DNA of 9,651 nt from JANPII01 sp031424915 (GTDB taxonomy: Bacteria; Pseudomonadota; Alphaproteobacteria; Rickettsiales; Midichloriaceae), in assembly GCA_031424915.1 (NCBI GenBank), contig JANPII010000098.1, forward strand, positions 1-9,651, read 5' to 3'. Shown one piece after another: positions 1 to 5,531 of this stretch (position 1 is the stretch's first letter; every line of letters begins with the position of its first letter). The position numbers were made by a program, and so were the translations under genes. Below the pieces are notes generated by a model, which was not told where the DNA came from, searched no databases, and saw only the letters and a list, made by a program, of their open reading frames with translations.

Positions 1-2
1 GC

Positions 3-1343
3 AGTCATCCCTTCCAAAATCTTGAAGTGTATTCATTCTCTACCACTTGCGTTTTACAGGGGATTTCATTTAATACTGTCTTACTCGAATTTAAAGATAA
101 CAAGCTTACAAAAGCTTTAAAAGTCAATGCTTACGAGACCTTTACCCTAGGCAGTCCAAGCTTTTTATCTAAAAATTATAGTGAAAAATCTGGTGGCGCA
201 GTCTTTGGAAAATATATGCAAATGGCAGTTAATAAGAATAAAAAAGATATAAATGATCAGGATTTCAAACTTGAGGTGGATTATAGGGAGCAATTTAATA
301 AAGAAATCACAGCTTTATGCACAGCTGTTGGTTTTAAGGCTGAAACACATTATGGGAGCGAAACTAACTTCGCGCTCACTTTATGCAAGCAGGGGGGTAT
401 AAAAGATGCGAAACAGCTATTTAAATTTCAAACACCGGAAGAAGTAAGGGAAGACCAATACCGTGACTTCAGAGGTATTAATTTTAATGAGATCAGCGCT
501 GAGCTATCTAAAAGGATTGATGAGCTTGAAAAGCCTGCAGAGCTTGCTAAGGGTAGTACCGTAGAGCAACAAAAAACACATAATGATAAAGTGAAAAAGT
601 GGGAAGCTGACAAAGCTAAGTTAGTGGCTGTAAGTAACTTTGTGTTTAATGTGGCGCGTTTGCAACATGAATTTGTTCTAAATGTGATAGAGCAAGAGGC
701 TAAAAGAGCAAAAGAATCCAGCTCTTATGATTTAAAGGCACCTGGAGATATGCTATCGGAGGAGAATATAAATTACTACAACGAGCAGATCCAAATAGCT
801 GATGAAATACTTGTTGATGTGCAAAAAGAGCGCCAGCAGCTGAAAGTCTTAGATGCTTTGTCCAAGGCTGGAGCAGTTGGCAAGTTTGAGGCAGACCAGA
901 TTGTCAAAGGTTTGAAGAAGGTAGCATTGGGCTTAGCTCTTGCTACTGTTACTATTGTTGTAGGGGTAAGCGCTCCTAGTGCTTTTGCTGCTGGACTTAT
1001 GTATGGTGGTGTGCTTACTGCAGACATGGTAGGTTTTGAGCTAGCAGCAGTCACTCCAGCTATTGCTACAGCAATAAAAACTGGCTCGGCAGAGGGTATA
1101 GTAGCTCTAGCAAACTCGATGAATCCAGCCTTTGCGATAGCATTAGGAGCAGCAACGCTGCTTTGTTGCGCAGTGGTCTGTACTTTTGCGGTTAAGCAAT
1201 ACATCGATATAGTAGATAAACGCATCGATATATCAAGTGGCGCTAAAGAGTATATGCTCGGGCAAAACGCAATACTAGATGCTTTTGCTGAAGTAGCGTA
1301 TCGGGAAATAGAGGCAGATCAAGCAACTTATAAATCAAGCTAA
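3..1343 (+). CDS. Unrecognised protein with C-terminal hydrophobic segments, 5'-partial
   Basis: I do not recognise this protein. The frame is open to the left edge of the window. The first possible start inside it is GTG at 27, which has no Shine-Dalgarno sequence in front, so the true start probably lies outside; residue numbers below count from that GTG. Three regions are visible. Residues 1-145 are mixed and soluble-looking. Residues about 150-290 are rich in Glu, Lys and Gln and likely form long helices or coiled coil. Residues about 299-330 and 367-389 are strongly hydrophobic and rich in Ala, Gly and Val (for example LGLALATVTIVVGV), joined by a moderately hydrophobic linker, and look like a membrane hairpin. 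A charged tail of about 50 residues follows and ends ATYKSS. No nuclease, kinase, peptidase, ankyrin or RTX motif is visible. The gene is convergent with fabH. A coiled coil plus membrane hairpin would fit a membrane-inserting or secreted host-interaction protein, but that is only a guess. Confidence 0.75.
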   Translation, partial: SHPFQNLEVYSFSTTCVLQGISFNTVLLEFKDNKLTKALKVNAYETFTLGSPSFLSKNYSEKSGGAVFGKYMQMAVNKNKKDINDQDFKLEVDYREQFNKEITALCTAVGFKAETHYGSETNFALTLCKQGGIKDAKQLFKFQTPEEVREDQYRDFRGINFNEISAELSKRIDELEKPAELAKGSTVEQQKTHNDKVKKWEADKAKLVAVSNFVFNVARLQHEFVLNVIEQEAKRAKESSSYDLKAPGDMLSEENINYYNEQIQIADEILVDVQKERQQLKVLDALSKAGAVGKFEADQIVKGLKKVALGLALATVTIVVGVSAPSAFAAGLMYGGVLTADMVGFELAAVTPAIATAIKTGSAEGIVALANSMNPAFAIALGAATLLCCAVVCTFAVKQYIDIVDKRIDISSGAKEYMLGQNAILDAFAEVAYREIEADQATYKSS

Positions 1344-1350
1344 CATATTA

Positions 1351-1507
1351 TACCAAATCTAAGAAATAACTATACACTTGAAGCGGAGCCTATTTGGTAA
1401 TTTTAACATACCATTTTCGCGCCAGTATGTTGAATACAGGCGTCTCAAATGATAAGCAAAAATTCCTCAAAAATTTTCAAGTGTGCACTTATTTCCTAGA
1501 ATTGGTA
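1351..1507. mobile_element. MITE-like inverted-repeat element, copy A (long form)
   Basis: The arms at 1353-1382 and 1478-1505 are imperfect inverted repeats. The left arm begins CCAAATCTAAGAAATAAC and ends ACACTTGA. The reverse complement of the right arm begins CCAATTCTAGGAAATAAG and ends ACACTTGA. A TA dinucleotide flanks each end (1351-1352 and 1506-1507), as expected for Tc1/mariner/IS630-type insertion; the flanking match extends to TATTATA on both sides (1346-1352 and 1506-1512). The interior of about 95 bp has no ORF. A second copy with matching arms lies at 2787-2867 in opposite orientation with a much shorter interior. The element starts only a few bases after the stop codon of the left-edge gene. 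The repeat is seen directly; the MITE reading is inference. Confidence 0.65.
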
Positions 1508-1518
1508 TTATAAGAACT

Positions 1519-1545
1519 AAAGAGGCCCCTATATGGGGCCTCTTT
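1519..1545. terminator. Strong hairpin terminator between convergent genes, probably bidirectional
   Basis: An 11-bp perfect stem, AAAGAGGCCCC pairing with GGGGCCTCTTT, closes a 5-nt loop (TATAT). On the + strand it is followed by the T-rich CTTTG and would end transcription of the left-edge gene, about 175 nt past its stop. On the - strand the stem runs into TTTAGTTCTT and could end fabH transcription, about 130 nt past its stop. With genes converging on it, a bidirectional role is likely. Confidence 0.75.
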
Positions 1546-1548
1546 CTT

Positions 1549-1630
1549 TGTCACGCCACGGCTTCGACCGCGGTATCTACTTCAAAGCTTGTAGCTTGTA
1601 TGGACCCCGTGTTCAAGCTATGGCGCGACA
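1549..1630. repeat. Palindromic intergenic repeat, second family, full copy
   Basis: The arms at 1549-1578 and 1601-1630 are imperfect inverted repeats, about 70% matching by hand with one gap. The left arm starts TGTCACGCCACGGCTT and continues CGACCGCGGTATC. The reverse complement of the right arm starts TGTCGCGCCATAGCTT and continues GAACACGGGGTC. The core resembles the short GTC-CC-CGGCTTGACC palindromes I recall from Rickettsiales genomes. The 11-mer CGACCGCGGTA recurs exactly at 6320-6330, inside a related repeat downstream of rph. There is no coding capacity. Confidence 0.6.
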
Positions 1631-1644
1631 GATTAGTTAACATG

Positions 1645-1674
1645 CATACCGTGTTCAAGCTATGGTACGGCACA
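1645..1674. repeat. Extra half-unit of the second palindromic repeat, abutting the fabH stop
   Basis: These 30 nt repeat the right arm of the neighbouring element. CCGTGTTCAAGCTATGG is identical at 1607-1623 and 1649-1665, a spacing of 42 nt. The half-unit ends exactly where the fabH stop codon (1675-1677, - strand) begins. It could be a degraded tandem copy or a remnant of recombination between palindromes. Confidence 0.55.
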
Positions 1675-2637
1675 CTACAAACGCACAAGCACATTCCCCC
1701 AGGTGAATCCAGCACCAGCAGCAGGCATAGCAATAAGCTGCCCTCGACGTAGCAACCCTTGCGAATTGGCCCAAGATAAGGCCAAAGGAATAGACGCAGC
1801 TGCAGTATTTGCATGCTGATCAACGGAAATAACACAACGTTTGAGATCAATACCTAGCTTTTCACCCAAAGCTTTGATCATACGCACATTTGCCTGATGA
1901 GGAATAATCAGATCAACGCTGCTTAGCTCCACCCCAGTTTGCTGTAATGTTTCCAGCAGCGCCGACTGCATCTTTTCCACACCATGGCGGAAGACCTCAC
2001 GTCCCTGCATACTTAGCATATAACTACCTTTACGCCCTATCCCCCCTTGGGTATTTAATATATGCTGCAGGTGGCCATCACAATGCATTACAGAACCCAA
2101 AATGCCCTCTTCCTTCTCGCTAGCTTCCAAAATTACACTTCCTGCCCCATCACCAAAAAGAACACAGGTACTGCGATCTTGCCAATCTACAATACGCGAC
2201 ATAGTGTCAGCCCCCACCACTGCTATACGAGCTGCTTGTTGCGACTTAATTAAGCTATCGGCTATAGCTAGGCCATAGACAAAGCCTGAACATACTGCAT
2301 TCAGATCAAAAGCCATACACTGTCCTGCCCCAATTTTGCTCTGCACCAACGCCGCAGTAGCCGGTAGCACTAAATCTGGTGTAGTGGTAACCAAAATAAT
2401 AGCATCTAAGCTATCTGCGCTATAGCTGGCATTTTGCAACGCGGCTTCTAATGCATGGGTAGCAAGATCCGAAGTATATTCATCCTCGGCTGCTAAGTGA
2501 CGATATATAATACCAGTACGCTCATATATCCACTCATGTGAAGTGTCAATTATATGAGTCAAGTCGTGGTTGCTTAGACGCCTAAGTGGTAGATAATGGC
2601 CCATCCCACTAATTACGCTGCGTATCTTATTATTCAT
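1675..2637 (-). CDS. fabH: 3-oxoacyl-[acyl-carrier-protein] synthase III (FabH)
   Basis: FabH condenses acetyl-CoA (or another short acyl-CoA) with malonyl-ACP to give acetoacetyl-ACP, the first elongation step of type II fatty acid synthesis in the cytosol. The protein is 320 residues, the usual family length, and the catalytic triad is complete: Cys116 in AVCSGF, His247 in IPHQAN and Asn277 in HANTAAAS. ERTGI (39-43) near the N-terminus, the GDGAG glycine motif (162-166) and the C-terminal AGAGFTWGNVLVRL are also typical. The ATG start gives the standard N-terminus (MNNKIRSVISGMG). Many bacteria place fabH directly after plsX, but here it stands alone behind pal with a terminator between, so it appears to be monocistronic from its own promoter. 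A repeat half-unit abuts the stop codon without changing the normal C-terminus. Confidence 0.96.
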   Translation of the reverse strand: MNNKIRSVISGMGHYLPLRRLSNHDLTHIIDTSHEWIYERTGIIYRHLAAEDEYTSDLATHALEAALQNASYSADSLDAIILVTTTPDLVLPATAALVQSKIGAGQCMAFDLNAVCSGFVYGLAIADSLIKSQQAARIAVVGADTMSRIVDWQDRSTCVLFGDGAGSVILEASEKEEGILGSVMHCDGHLQHILNTQGGIGRKGSYMLSMQGREVFRHGVEKMQSALLETLQQTGVELSSVDLIIPHQANVRMIKALGEKLGIDLKRCVISVDQHANTAAASIPLALSWANSQGLLRRGQLIAMPAAGAGFTWGNVLVRL

Positions 2638-2644
2638 ATAAACC

Positions 2645-2671
2645 TATATGCTTGCTGTTGATAAGCATATA
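2645..2671 (-). promoter_or_regulatory. Palindrome over the fabH -10 region, possible operator
   Basis: TATATGCTT (2645-2653) and AAGCATATA (2663-2671) form a perfect 9-bp inverted repeat around a 9-nt centre. It overlaps the predicted fabH -10 hexamer and ends 8 nt before the fabH ATG. This is a suitable place for a repressor site or a leader hairpin masking translation initiation. Only the symmetry is seen; the regulatory role is inference. Confidence 0.35.
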
Positions 2672-2694
2672 CACCCCATATAAAAATTGAGCAA
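2666..2694 (-). promoter_or_regulatory. Predicted sigma-70-type promoter for fabH
   Basis: Read on the - strand, TTGCTC (2689-2694) is followed after 17 nt by TATATG (2666-2671). Both hexamers are partial matches to consensus, but the spacing is ideal. The predicted transcription start would be about 20 nt before the fabH ATG. A promoter is needed here because the pal terminator lies just upstream. Confidence 0.45.
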
Positions 2695-2720
2695 TCTTTA
2701 TTAGAGGCGCTACATGGCAA

Positions 2721-2762
2721 TAAAAAACCCGGTACTCACCTTTATAGATAATATACCGGGTT
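2721..2762 (-). terminator. Rho-independent terminator of pal
   Basis: On the - strand the perfect 9-bp stem AACCCGGTA / TACCGGGTT (2754-2762 with 2726-2734) closes a 19-nt loop and runs straight into TTTTTTA (2721-2727). This is a classic intrinsic terminator, about 105 nt beyond the pal stop. The palindromic element at 2787-2867 is therefore transcribed as part of the pal 3' UTR. Confidence 0.8.
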
Positions 2763-2786
2763 AGTTACAAGCTCAAAAGTGAATTA

Positions 2787-2867
2787 TATCAAGTTTAGGA
2801 ATAAGTTCACACTTGAAGAGAGAATTTTTGGGAGCTTCAAGTGTATGGTTATTTCCTAAATTTGGTA
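2787..2867. mobile_element. MITE-like inverted-repeat element, copy B (short form)
   Basis: The arms at 2789-2818 and 2835-2865 are imperfect inverted repeats ending in CACACTTGAAG and ATACACTTGAAG, around a 16-nt centre. TA flanks both ends (2787-2788 and 2866-2867). The right arm, reverse-complemented, reads CCAAATTTAGGAAATAACC and nearly matches the left arm of copy A. The left arm here (AGTTCACACTTGAA) matches the right arm of copy A. The two copies are thus the same element in opposite orientations. The right-hand TA touches the pal stop codon at 2868-2870. Confidence 0.7.
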
Positions 2868-3377
2868 CTAGCTATTCTCACCATTTTCGCTGCTCTCGCT
2901 GCTCATATCGCCGCCTTTAATAACGGTTACAGCACGACGGTTTGCACTCCATGCTGCTTCGTCATGGCCTTCAACAGCCGGACGTTCTTTACCGTAACTT
3001 TGAGTACTTAGACGCACAGCATCAACACCCATAGATTGAATGTATTTGCTTGCAACGTTAGCACGACGCTCTCCCAAAGCTAGGTTATAGTCTGCAGGTC
3101 CACGTTCATCACAATGTCCTTCAACTTCAACACTAATATCAGAATATTTTTTCATGAAATCAGCTTGGCGGTCTAGTACAGTTTTTGCCTCTACAGTTAG
3201 CGCAGAAGAATCAAACTCATAGAATATAGTGTCACCAACTTGATTTTTTAGCTCGCTTATTACTTCTGCACTAGCGCCACCGCCGCTCATGCTGCCGTAA
3301 CCGCTTTTACCAGCACACCCGGTAACTATTAGCAATGCAACGCTTGCGATCGCTGCTTTATTTAGGAATGAATGCAT
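2868..3377 (-). CDS. pal: Peptidoglycan-associated outer-membrane lipoprotein Pal
   Basis: Pal is anchored in the outer membrane by a lipid and binds peptidoglycan non-covalently. It forms the outer half of the Tol-Pal system used for envelope constriction and outer-membrane stability. The protein is 169 residues. A lipoprotein signal peptide ends in the lipobox VTGC, with the lipidated cysteine at 21. A Gly/Ser-rich linker (22-37) follows. The OmpA-like domain spans about 48-155 and carries the family core GHCDERG (87-93), YNLALGERRA (97-106) and SANRRA (144-149), the residues that contact diaminopimelate. The C-terminal tail is acidic and Ser-rich (SSESSENGENS), beyond the usual end of the domain. 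The ATG start is supported by GGAGA (3384-3388) 6 nt upstream. No tolB, tolA or ybgF neighbour is visible, so the usual Tol-Pal cluster seems split here. Confidence 0.95.
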   Translation of the reverse strand: MHSFLNKAAIASVALLIVTGCAGKSGYGSMSGGGASAEVISELKNQVGDTIFYEFDSSALTVEAKTVLDRQADFMKKYSDISVEVEGHCDERGPADYNLALGERRANVASKYIQSMGVDAVRLSTQSYGKERPAVEGHDEAAWSANRRAVTVIKGGDMSSESSENGENS

Positions 3378-3436
3378 TGTTTTTCTCCAATGTGGTTTTG
3401 TAAAAAATACGTTTTTTTGCCGCTTACAGTTGCTGT

Positions 3437-3464
3437 CCTATAACTAATAGTAAAAATGCGCCAA
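3437..3464 (-). promoter_or_regulatory. Possible promoter for pal
   Basis: On the - strand, TTGGCG (3459-3464) and TATAGG (3437-3442) are separated by 16 nt. This would start transcription about 50 nt before the pal ATG. The hexamers are moderate matches only. The rest of the 215-bp divergent region between pal and plsC shows no ORF or strong hairpin. Confidence 0.3.
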
Positions 3465-3565
3465 AATTGTCGCCTTCACCAAGTGCAAAACAGCCTACTA
3501 CAGCTAGCTGCAATCCGCTTAAGTACACGTTTACAACTACTATGCTTCTTAGTCAATTTTATTTA

Positions 3566-3593
3566 TTGACGCAATGAAGGAAAAAAGTATCTT
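3566..3593 (+). promoter_or_regulatory. Possible promoter for plsC
   Basis: TTGACG (3566-3571) and TATCTT (3588-3593) are separated by 16 nt. If used, transcription would start near 3600, after the TTG codon at 3593. That would favour the ATG at 3614 as the plsC start. Confidence 0.35.
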
Positions 3594-4333
3594 TGTACGG
3601 TACAGTAACATTTATGCGACACCTTATGCTGATAGCCAGGTCTTTGCTCTTTTATATATTTCTAGTCATTTGGACAGCCAGCTGGCCAATTTTACTTTTT
3701 CCCGCAGCTATATTTTCACGTCATGTACCTTACTTTGTTAGCTACTGGTGGAGTAAGGGAATATTGCTTGGGTTGCGCCTGATATGCAATTTGCACATTA
3801 AATGCGAAGGAATAGAAAATATACCCCCCAAGCCTTTTATTGTCGCCTCTAAACATCAATCTGCAATTGAGACAGTATTCCTAAGCCAATATTTTTACCA
3901 ATCTGTCTTTGTCCTTAAAAGAGAGATACTATGGATTCCTATATATGGATGGTATGTATGGACCGCTGGCATGGCTTACATCGATCGCAAAGCCGGAGTA
4001 AAAGCACTACGAAAAATAGCTAGTGTCTTTTCCACGGCTTTAAACCAAGGCAGAGTAGTAGTAATATTTGTAGAAGGCTCTAGAAGTAGGCCTTTTACTT
4101 CAATACCGTATAAACCTGGTATTGCCTTTGTGCATGCAACTGCACCTGATGTTCCAATAGTACCGGTGGCACTGAATTCTGGCCTGTTTTTACCTAAAGG
4201 AGGATGGAGAATACACCCAGGAGTAATACGCATACGCTTCCTGCCACCTATTATGGGCAAATTTTCCCGCCAAGATTTACTAACCAAGCTGCAAGAAGCA
4301 ATAGAGCCGGCAACAAATGAGCTATGCTCTTGA
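3593..4333 (+). CDS. plsC: 1-acyl-sn-glycerol-3-phosphate acyltransferase (PlsC)
   Basis: PlsC acylates lysophosphatidic acid at the inner membrane to give phosphatidic acid, the precursor of all phospholipids. Numbered from the TTG at 3593 it has 246 residues. A hydrophobic N-terminal segment (about 11-41) is the membrane anchor. The acyltransferase blocks follow in order: block I KHQSAIETVF with His88 and Glu93, so an H-x4-E form of the usual H-x4-D; block II YIDR (129-132); block III FVEGSRSRP (159-167); block IV VPIVPVALNSG (187-197). The start is uncertain. TTG at 3593 has a GAAGGA about 11 nt upstream, whereas ATG at 3614 (MRHLMLIARS) begins just before the membrane segment but lacks a clear ribosome site. 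The gene is divergent from pal, and its stop codon overlaps the promoter of the following tRNA gene. Confidence 0.93.
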   Translation: MYGTVTFMRHLMLIARSLLFYIFLVIWTASWPILLFPAAIFSRHVPYFVSYWWSKGILLGLRLICNLHIKCEGIENIPPKPFIVASKHQSAIETVFLSQYFYQSVFVLKREILWIPIYGWYVWTAGMAYIDRKAGVKALRKIASVFSTALNQGRVVVIFVEGSRSRPFTSIPYKPGIAFVHATAPDVPIVPVALNSGLFLPKGGWRIHPGVIRIRFLPPIMGKFSRQDLLTKLQEAIEPATNELCS

Positions 4334-4357
4334 CCCTTGTTCATAATTGATTATAAT
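4330..4357 (+). promoter_or_regulatory. Promoter of the tRNA-Leu gene
   Basis: TTGACC (4330-4335) and a perfect TATAAT (4352-4357) are separated by 16 nt, the best promoter in the window. Transcription would start a few bases before the tRNA 5' end at 4372. The -35 hexamer overlaps the last codons and TGA stop (4331-4333) of plsC. Confidence 0.75.
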
Positions 4358-4371
4358 CCAGCTGCTACTAT

Positions 4372-4457
4372 GCGGCCGTGGTGGAATTGGTAGACACGCA
4401 ACGTTGAGGTCGTTGTCCTGCAAGGGATTGAAAGTTCAAGTCTTTTCGGCCGCACCA
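4372..4457 (+). tRNA. tRNA-Leu(GAG)
   Basis: All arms of a class II (long variable arm) leucine tRNA can be folded by eye. The acceptor stem is GCGGCCG / CGGCCGC, followed by discriminator A and an encoded CCA (4455-4457). The D-arm contains TGGTAGACA. The anticodon stem CAACG / CGTTG (4399-4403 and 4411-4415) holds the loop TTGAGGT with anticodon GAG at 4406-4408. The variable arm is TCCTGCAAGGGA. The T-arm is GAAAG-TTCAAGT-CTTTT. The anticodon reads the codons CUC and CUU. The gene has its own strong promoter, and no clear terminator separates it from the lipoprotein gene 85 nt downstream, so read-through is possible. Confidence 0.96.
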
Positions 4458-4482
4458 TTTGATTGTTTTAGAAATACGACAT

Positions 4483-4511
4483 TTGACATCCACATGTTCG
4501 CATGATAGGGA
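4483..4511 (+). promoter_or_regulatory. Possible weak promoter for the DUF3576-hemJ-rph cluster
   Basis: A perfect -35 hexamer TTGACA (4483-4488) lies 54 nt before the lipoprotein ATG. The sequence 17 nt downstream (TAGGGA, 4506-4511) is a poor -10, so the call rests mainly on the -35. The cluster may instead depend on transcription from the tRNA promoter. Confidence 0.3.
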
Positions 4512-4541
4512 TATGAGCATAAAATTGTTAGGAGTAAGGTC

Positions 4542-5057
4542 ATGAGACAAAAAAAGAGCCTGATAGCACTAATAATCCTTCTAGAATTAGCAGGATGTTC
4601 GAAAGCCAACCTTGATGCTACTAATTATCCCAAGCCTCGAGAAGAAGTAGAGTTAGAAAAAATGGGGAAATTAACAGGAGAACAGGGAATAGTCTTGTTT
4701 GGTGGAAATAGCAAGAAGGGTAAAGGTGAAAAGAGCGGCATTAGCGTCAACAGCTACCTATGGCGGGCTACTCTAGATACTGTTCATTTCATGCCTATTA
4801 CTAAAATTGACCCATTCGCCGGAGTCATTATGACCGACTGGTATAGCCCCCCTCACCATCCGAAGGAGCGCTTTAAGCTTAACCTCTTTGTATTAAGTGG
4901 TCATTTGCGCTCTGATTCTATCCGTGTAAGTGCTTTCCGCCAAGTTTTACGTGGCCATGATTGGGTGGATGCAACCCCAAGCTTGCAGTTCATCAATAGC
5001 ATAGAAGAAAAGATTTTAGTACGCGCTCGCGAACTTAAAGTACGTGATCAAAGATAA
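4542..5057 (+). CDS. DUF3576 family lipoprotein
   Basis: This is a 171-residue predicted lipoprotein of the DUF3576 family, typical of Alphaproteobacteria and of unknown molecular function. The signal peptide (positive MRQKK, then a hydrophobic run) ends in the lipobox LAGC with the lipidated cysteine at 19, so the mature protein should sit in the envelope. The conserved family core is recognisable: SGISVNSYLWRATLDTVHFM (about 65-84), IDPFAGVIMTDWY (88-100), the KERFKLNLFVL stretch (107-117) and the SIRVSAFRQ segment (125-133). The ATG start is supported by AGGAG (4530-4534) with 7-nt spacing. It lies 85 nt behind tRNA-Leu and 15 nt before hemJ, so it is probably the first protein gene of a three-gene operon. 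I assign the family from its motif pattern; the exact role in the envelope is unknown. Confidence 0.9.
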   Translation: MRQKKSLIALIILLELAGCSKANLDATNYPKPREEVELEKMGKLTGEQGIVLFGGNSKKGKGEKSGISVNSYLWRATLDTVHFMPITKIDPFAGVIMTDWYSPPHHPKERFKLNLFVLSGHLRSDSIRVSAFRQVLRGHDWVDATPSLQFINSIEEKILVRARELKVRDQR

Positions 5058-5072
5058 AGCGCTAGGGGCAGA

Positions 5073-5519
5073 ATGCATAATATTCTACAAGAGTACTATC
5101 CGTACCTAAAGACATTACATGTCATATTCGTAATTTCCTGGATGGCGGGGCTGCTTTATATGCCACGGCTATTTGTTTATCACGCCACTGCTACCCCAGG
5201 AAGCGAGCTTGAGCTTACATTACAAACTATGGAGTTGCGTCTCTATCGTATTATTATGCGGCCCGCCATAATAGGCACTTTCCTTTTTGGTTTACTTATG
5301 ATAGTTGCTGTGGGTATGAGTAATTTCGGCAAATGGCTGCATGTTAAGCTGTTGTTAGTGTTTATTATGGCAGGTATGCATGGCATGATGGGCGCATATC
5401 GGCGTAAATTCATGTTCTCGACAAATAAACATAGTCCTTTATTTTACCGAATATTTAATGAGATACCAGCTATACTAATGATAATCATAGTATATCTGGT
5501 TGTGATTCAACCTTTCTAA
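5073..5519 (+). CDS. hemJ: Protoporphyrinogen IX oxidase HemJ
   Basis: HemJ is the integral membrane enzyme that oxidises protoporphyrinogen IX to protoporphyrin IX, the penultimate step of heme synthesis, in bacteria lacking HemY or HemG. The protein is 148 residues, normal for the family. Four hydrophobic segments are visible (about 14-34, 64-84, 88-108 and 130-147). Conserved features include His16 in LKTLHVIFVISWMAGLLYMP, the RLFVYH run (32-37), Leu-Tyr-Arg near 57-59, WLHVKL (88-93) and RIFNEIP (126-132). It starts at ATG behind AGGGGC. It begins 15 nt after the DUF3576 stop and ends 12 nt before rph, so co-transcription is likely. No other heme gene is in the window. Confidence 0.93.
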   Translation: MHNILQEYYPYLKTLHVIFVISWMAGLLYMPRLFVYHATATPGSELELTLQTMELRLYRIIMRPAIIGTFLFGLLMIVAVGMSNFGKWLHVKLLLVFIMAGMHGMMGAYRRKFMFSTNKHSPLFYRIFNEIPAILMIIIVYLVVIQPF

Positions 5520-5531
5520 TTTGAGGTTATT

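Noticed and set aside
21..32. CTTGAAGTGTAT at the left edge resembles CTTCAAGTGTAT of the MITE-like arm
   Set aside because: Similarity stops after 12 bases with one mismatch. An in-frame element insertion, as described for Rickettsia palindromic elements, would be interesting, but the evidence is too short.
776..1225. 149-residue ORF on the - strand inside the left-edge gene
   Set aside because: It is antisense to the Ala-rich hydrophobic region of a longer frame, has low-complexity Ala/Thr/Ser composition and no ribosome site; a shadow frame.
3..1343. Left-edge protein as cargo of the type I exporter
   Set aside because: It has no Gly/Asp-rich repeats or typical C-terminal signal, contains hydrophobic membrane-like segments, and lies far from the exporter genes.
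1346..1512. 7-bp direct repeat TATTATA flanking element A read as a 7-bp target duplication
   Set aside because: The site is AT-rich and copy B shows only TA at both ends, so a 2-bp TA duplication explains both copies better.
1483..1752. 89-residue + strand ORF running through the terminator and repeats into fabH
   Set aside because: It begins in the MITE-like arm, reads through a terminator hairpin and palindromes, and ends antisense to fabH; not a credible gene.
1344..2867. Possible CRISPR-like or tandem regulatory array in the repeats
   Set aside because: Repeats are few, imperfect and palindromic with no regular unique spacers, and there is no cas gene.
4368..4550. 60-residue - strand ORF over the tRNA-Leu gene
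   Set aside because: It is antisense to a fully foldable tRNA and has no family resemblance.
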